In this document: piece after piece, positions 60,330 to 64,000 of the stretch
How positions within the stretch are numbered: the first letter of the stretch is position 1
How the letters are laid out: each line of letters opens with the position of its first letter
Source of the DNA: Sipunculus nudus
Taxonomy: Eukaryota; Annelida; Sipuncula; Golfingiida; Sipunculidae
Direction: 5' to 3'
Assembly (NCBI GenBank): GCA_026874595.1
Contig: CM049322.1
Span: 10,874,400 to 10,938,399, forward strand
Length of the DNA: 64,000 nucleotides
Made by a program: the position numbers and the translations under genes
The notes under the pieces: generated by a model
Told to the model about the DNA's origin: nothing
Database searches by the model: none
The model's input: only the letters and a program-made list of their open reading frames with translations

Positions 60330-61190
60330 CAGGCCATTGCAGTTCAGATTGATTTAAATAGGTTTCATATAGCTTAAGAATCTTCCTTTTGGAAGTAAAT
60401 TACACCCTGTTCATGAAAAGGATTGCAAGTTTAAACGAAATTCATGCATAACGAAATATGTTTAGCTTAAAAGATCTGTTTGGGTAAAGGTTTGCTAGCA
60501 TACGAAACGGTCACGAAACGCCTGAGATCTATAAGAATTCCTTCTACCAACATCACTGGGCCCAAGGTGTTGAACTGGCCAACAACATGCACGGGTGTGC
60601 TGTGACTGTGCGGCGGCCGCAAGTAATAAGTTGTTTACACACACAGCTGTACCTCGGGATCAGCTGTTTCATGACTCATTCAGATCCACTTGAAAACGAC
60701 GAAATAGCCGTTGAAAATGACGACGTATTATACTGAAGCCACTCATTCTGTTGCCACACTAGGTTATGCAAATAGCGTTCAGGTTGAATTTTCATGACTA
60801 ACATTTCCAATACAGGGTTTAATAGAGGATATGAGCTTAGTTAGATAGAAAAAAAACACATGCACGAGATAGACACAGCTTATTTCTATGCAACTTATGA
60901 CAGGCCTGGGCCTGTACGGTCCAGGGATAAACGGTCAGGTATTTTGTGTATGCTGCATGCACAACTTGGTAACTCGGTCACGCTCATCAAATCAGAAAGA
61001 ACACGCGAGCCTTTTATTAAGACCCGATCATTCGTGTCCGATCTAGTTGTCTAGTTGTTTACCAGAACTTTTCAATTGGTAATAGTTTAAGTGGACCAAA
61101 AGTGAGGTAGCACCGAGCAAAGGAGGAAGGGAAGACTTGATAAGGATAGGAAGCATCACTGTGTATGCATTTCTTGGAAGGTGTACGTAA
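60330..61190. other. Spacer upstream of the candidate secreted-protein gene
   Basis: No repeat or coding sequence is recognised. The last 80 bp before 61,196 would be 5'-UTR or promoter of the next feature; no clear TATA box was identified. Confidence 0.4.
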
Positions 61191-61195
61191 CCAGA

Positions 61196-61499
61196 ATGCT
61201 ACGTGTTCTGTTCCTAATAATCACGGTAACGGTTTACAGCGCTGGGCAGTGTTTGATAAAGGACCAACCATTCAAAGAGGATGTTGCTTTTGCTAGGGTA
61301 AGTATTCAACTGGCTTTTCAGAATACCAATACTTCTAATTCAGCCAGGAGGGTATGCTTTCATCCCCGTTCGTGTGTTTGTGTTTATTTGTTCACAGCAT
61401 AACTTTTGCAAACCTGAGCAGAATCAGGTACAATATTCAGAGCAGGTCGGAATGGGGCCAATTAACAATCGACTACACTGTTTTGGATGCAGCGCATAA
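61196..61499 (+). CDS. Candidate small secreted protein, two exons, family unknown
   Basis: ATG at 61,196 has a purine at -3 and opens a signal peptide (MLRVLFLIITVTVYSAG) followed by QCLIKDQPFKEDVAFAR. The frame meets a consensus donor GTAAGT at 61,298, phase 0. A good acceptor (TGTTTATTTGTTCACAG) ends at 61,397. Exon 2, 61,398-61,499, keeps frame, reads HNFCKPEQNQVQYSEQ through LHCFGCSA and stops. The product would be 67 residues with four cysteines after the signal, and the intron 100 bp. Exon 1 is the firmer part. Exon 2 may be a shorter exon (donor GTACAA at 61,428) or the gene may continue further right, for example to 62,770-62,964. Resemblance to any named peptide is not claimed. Confidence 0.5.
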
Positions 61500-61754
61500 T
61501 CCGGATCCAGGAACGTCATCAAATATATATACAATTTTAGAATCAAAAATGCACGTGTGAATAAGAGCCGAATGGATGAATGGTGGTGGGTTGCACATGA
61601 TAGAATACAGAGTTTAATTTGCTGAGCTAAAATGTCTAGAATAATTGTTTGAAGTCTGATACACTTGTCATTGTGTAATGTATTTTGCTGCTGCTTGCCA
61701 TATGTTATGGTTGTGAAAAAATATGTGATAATGTCAGGAATTGGGATTTCGTTG

Positions 61755-61965
61755 AGAGCATGAGGAAAATATTTATCTCGTGCGCACGACTTATTATTTT
61801 GTGCGCACGTCTTGTTATTTCTTGCTCAAAAGTTGTGCCTAAGTTAAGGCACAAACGTATATGAATATTACGTACAGAGACCCTTTGGGGACATGAGTAA
61901 AGAAATATCTTTTTTCTCGTGCACACGACTTATTATTTCGTGCGCATGAGTTAATAAGATGTCAG
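61755..61965. repeat. CGTGCGCACGACTTATTATTT repeat
   Basis: TCGTGCGCACGACTTATTAT (61,777), GTGCGCACGTCTTGTTATTT (61,801), TCGTGCACACGACTTATTAT (61,918) and TCGTGCGCATGAGTTAATAA (61,939) form two pairs of short units about 140 bp apart. Each unit holds the palindrome CGTGCGCACG or a decayed form. Confidence 0.75.
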
Positions 61966-62079
61966 TTTTGTACATCAAGACAAAGGTGTATATATGGCTC
62001 CTTCTCACCTTTAATTTGTAAACAATGGTTTGTAACATTACTAAATAAATCCATTCGGGGAATTCCTGCTACTAGTTAA

Positions 62080-62080
62080 T

Positions 62081-62140
<60 letters not shown>
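62080..62140. repeat. (TA)n microsatellite
   Basis: Long (TA)n with one A interruption near its start. Confidence 0.95.
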
Positions 62141-62142
<2 letters not shown>

Positions 62143-62769
62143 CACGACTAAATTATCTTAATGTACCTTGTAGGTTTCTTAAAATTATATATTGCTAAAA
62201 TAACAATTATTGTCCGAGAGTTCTAGTTTATCTGGCTGACAGGTCAACATGTATCAAGTTTAGAGGCAGCCAATCTTACAGAAGCTGGTACTTCAGTTAC
62301 CAGCATTAAGATCGAGCGCCAAGACCGACATTCTCTCAAGAGCACAACGGTATACTGTAAACAAATTGGTCATTCATATAGACATACATATTTTATATGG
62401 CCATACATGTGAGGTCATGGAGACATAAATATCGCAATGGAGGTAGGATAGGAGAAATATGTATATACGTCTAAGATATAAGTTTGATCAGATCATGAAG
62501 CGTAGTTATGATAATGATATTGAACATTGTGGAATGTTACGTTTTGTATTGATGGTGTAAATCATGATTTTTGAGCACAATAAGCGGGGGTTAGGTCACA
62601 CTGACCTTGATTACGGAGTAGGTGGCCAACATGAACATGTTATACATTGTAATAAGCAAATGTAGTGATGAATCTTCCAGTCTAATGAGCATTTTATCTG
62701 ATAACCTGCAGAAATGATATTAAAGTGATTTGATTTAACATGTGAAAATATATCTCACCAAAAGTGAAG

Positions 62770-62964
62770 AATACATTTATAGCCTTGAGAAACGGTGTCA
62801 TGTTCAAGGTTTCATCAGAATTTAGGGCAAGATGTAAAACTTGTTCATTCATTATCACACAGATTAAAAGTAACTGTATATTACCTGTGAAACTAGGTCA
62901 TGGGAGTATAAATTGTGACTTTTATGTCGCTGGTTTTAATGATTACGATACTAAATCCATGCGG
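62770..62964 (+). other. Candidate 195-bp exon, cysteine-containing, unknown gene
   Basis: The frame from about 62,764 stays open to a consensus donor GTAAGG at 62,965 (phase 0) and reads VSSEFRARCKTCSFIITQ, ILPVKLGHGSINCDFYVAGF and NDYDTKSMR. Amino-acid composition is balanced with four cysteines. The acceptor is weak: the only phase-0 AG is at 62,769 without a good pyrimidine tract. It may belong to the same gene as 61,196 or be chance. Confidence 0.3.
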
Positions 62965-62969
62965 GTAAG

Positions 62970-64000
62970 GTCCTCTTTTTATTGAATGCACCGTATTTCA
63001 CCATTTTAAAAATTCAACAAACGATTTCATCTCATTACCACTGCATTTATATGTGAATCATCAGTAGAAGTATACATTTTAATTGAGTAAATTATTTTCT
63101 ATTGGTTATGATATAGCTTTCAACAGTTAATGGAAATTTTAAAGGAGGAAGGATATTTATCTCCAGTGTCTAGCAATAACAAGGTCGTGGTTAGCAAGCA
63201 AAATATTCTCAAATGATTTTTCGCTAAGCATATTAATAACCCCCTGGACCAAGATTTTATAAATTACTGTTTCGACATACGGGTACTAGGTATTCCCTAA
63301 TAAATTACACAAATCAACATTAATATGCACGTCAGGATCTATTACCTATTTTATTCATGGTCTTGGATTTTCAAGGATACCTTACTAAAGTGTTAATGTA
63401 CTATTCGCGATTCTAATAACTCATAGGGCAACAAAGCGATCCCTCAACATAACCGAAAGTCATTTGATAAGAGGAGAATCCTTATTATATCAATAACAAT
63501 CTTTCTTCAAGTCAAATGTATACATTGTCATATTATCCAATATTTCAGGAGAATTACAAAGCAAAGTAATAGAGCATTCAATATCATATTTTTTTTCTGA
63601 AACACACATGAGAGCTGCTGTAGGCTGGTCAGAGATACAAAGCTGTAATGAAAATATGAATATTTACAGTTTGAAACTTTGAATCCTATAGTTCTGCAGA
63701 TTAGCTGCACTGTCCCATGCACAGGGAGATAAGCATGCACTTAATGATGTTTAGATTTTTTAAAAGATATTTTTAAATCTAAGTTAAATATTTCACGTTT
63801 CCAAGCCTGAATAGGATTGGCCATGCATGGATGATATTTTTTTACCATTTTCTACCATATTCCAAATTATGGGGTTTTTTATATATTGCAATGTCATAAT
63901 CAAGTATTGCTCATCCGAAAATCGAATTAACATGAAAAGGGTACCGTATGCGTCTCCCTTAACCTTGGAGCTCTAATTACATCTGGGTCCTATGTTATCT
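62970..64000. other. AT-rich spacer to the right edge
   Basis: Nothing recognisable; reading frames up to 70 codons without domains or repeats. Confidence 0.5.

Noticed and set aside
61430-61470. SRSEWG in one frame, suggestive of a peptidoglycan-recognition protein
   Set aside because: Only six residues match, the following sequence lacks the family's conserved blocks, and the frame conflicts with the better-supported spliced frame.
18512-62140. Frames containing YIYIYIYI
   Set aside because: Translation of (TA)n microsatellites.

Overview
The window looks like non-coding-rich chromosomal DNA from an invertebrate animal, most likely a mollusc or another lophotrochozoan. The evidence is AT-rich spacer with many long (TA)n tracts, spliced exon structure (a C-type lectin with a signal-peptide exon), tRNA-derived SINEs, LINE remnants of two different clades, pogo/Tigger-type DNA elements, and several medium-length tandem repeats. 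No prokaryotic gene organisation is present. The taxonomic guess is inference; nothing in the window fixes the species.

Region 1 to about 15,625 is one continuous satellite array of 38/39-bp monomers, roughly 400 units, and it runs off the left edge. It has higher-order structure. Bases 1-4652 recur almost unchanged at 4714-9365 (offset 4713). A further 1.3 kb recurs at offset 2614, and there are local 500-bp and 114-bp duplications. The many short reading frames in it are by-products of the repeat.

From 15.6 to 30 kb there is AT-rich spacer with microsatellites, a 184-bp pogo-type MITE with TA target duplications, a tandem repeat built around GTGGCGCCAC, two loci bounded by an identical 14-bp inverted motif (GGTCCCCCGATAGT), and two weak exon candidates. 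From about 30.4 to 33.7 kb, minus strand, lies a decayed L1/Tx1-type LINE with recognisable endonuclease and reverse-transcriptase blocks.

The one gene I can name is a secreted C-type lectin at 36,849-37,639 (+), with two coding exons and EPN and WND sugar-binding motifs. After it come three repeat territories: a GTCGCC-motif repeat (38.4-40.95 kb), a purine/pyrimidine-asymmetric satellite of about 95 bp in both orientations (40.95-44.8 kb) interrupted by a CR1/L2-type LINE fragment, and a CT-rich array of about 150-bp units (44.9-46.2 kb).

The right part holds a candidate hammerhead ribozyme (48,140-48,187, +), two copies of one tRNA-derived SINE family, an internally deleted Tigger-like element with a CENP-B-type helix-turn-helix remnant, a broken integrase-core gene (minus, 58.2-59.0 kb), and a candidate small secreted protein starting at 61,196 (+). 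Most recognisable coding sequence here is therefore from selfish elements. The host genes are the lectin and, tentatively, the secreted peptide.

The best candidates for something undescribed are the hammerhead motif, the paired 14-bp inverted-end loci, the GTCGCC repeat, the nested satellite architecture and the small cysteine-bearing secreted peptide.
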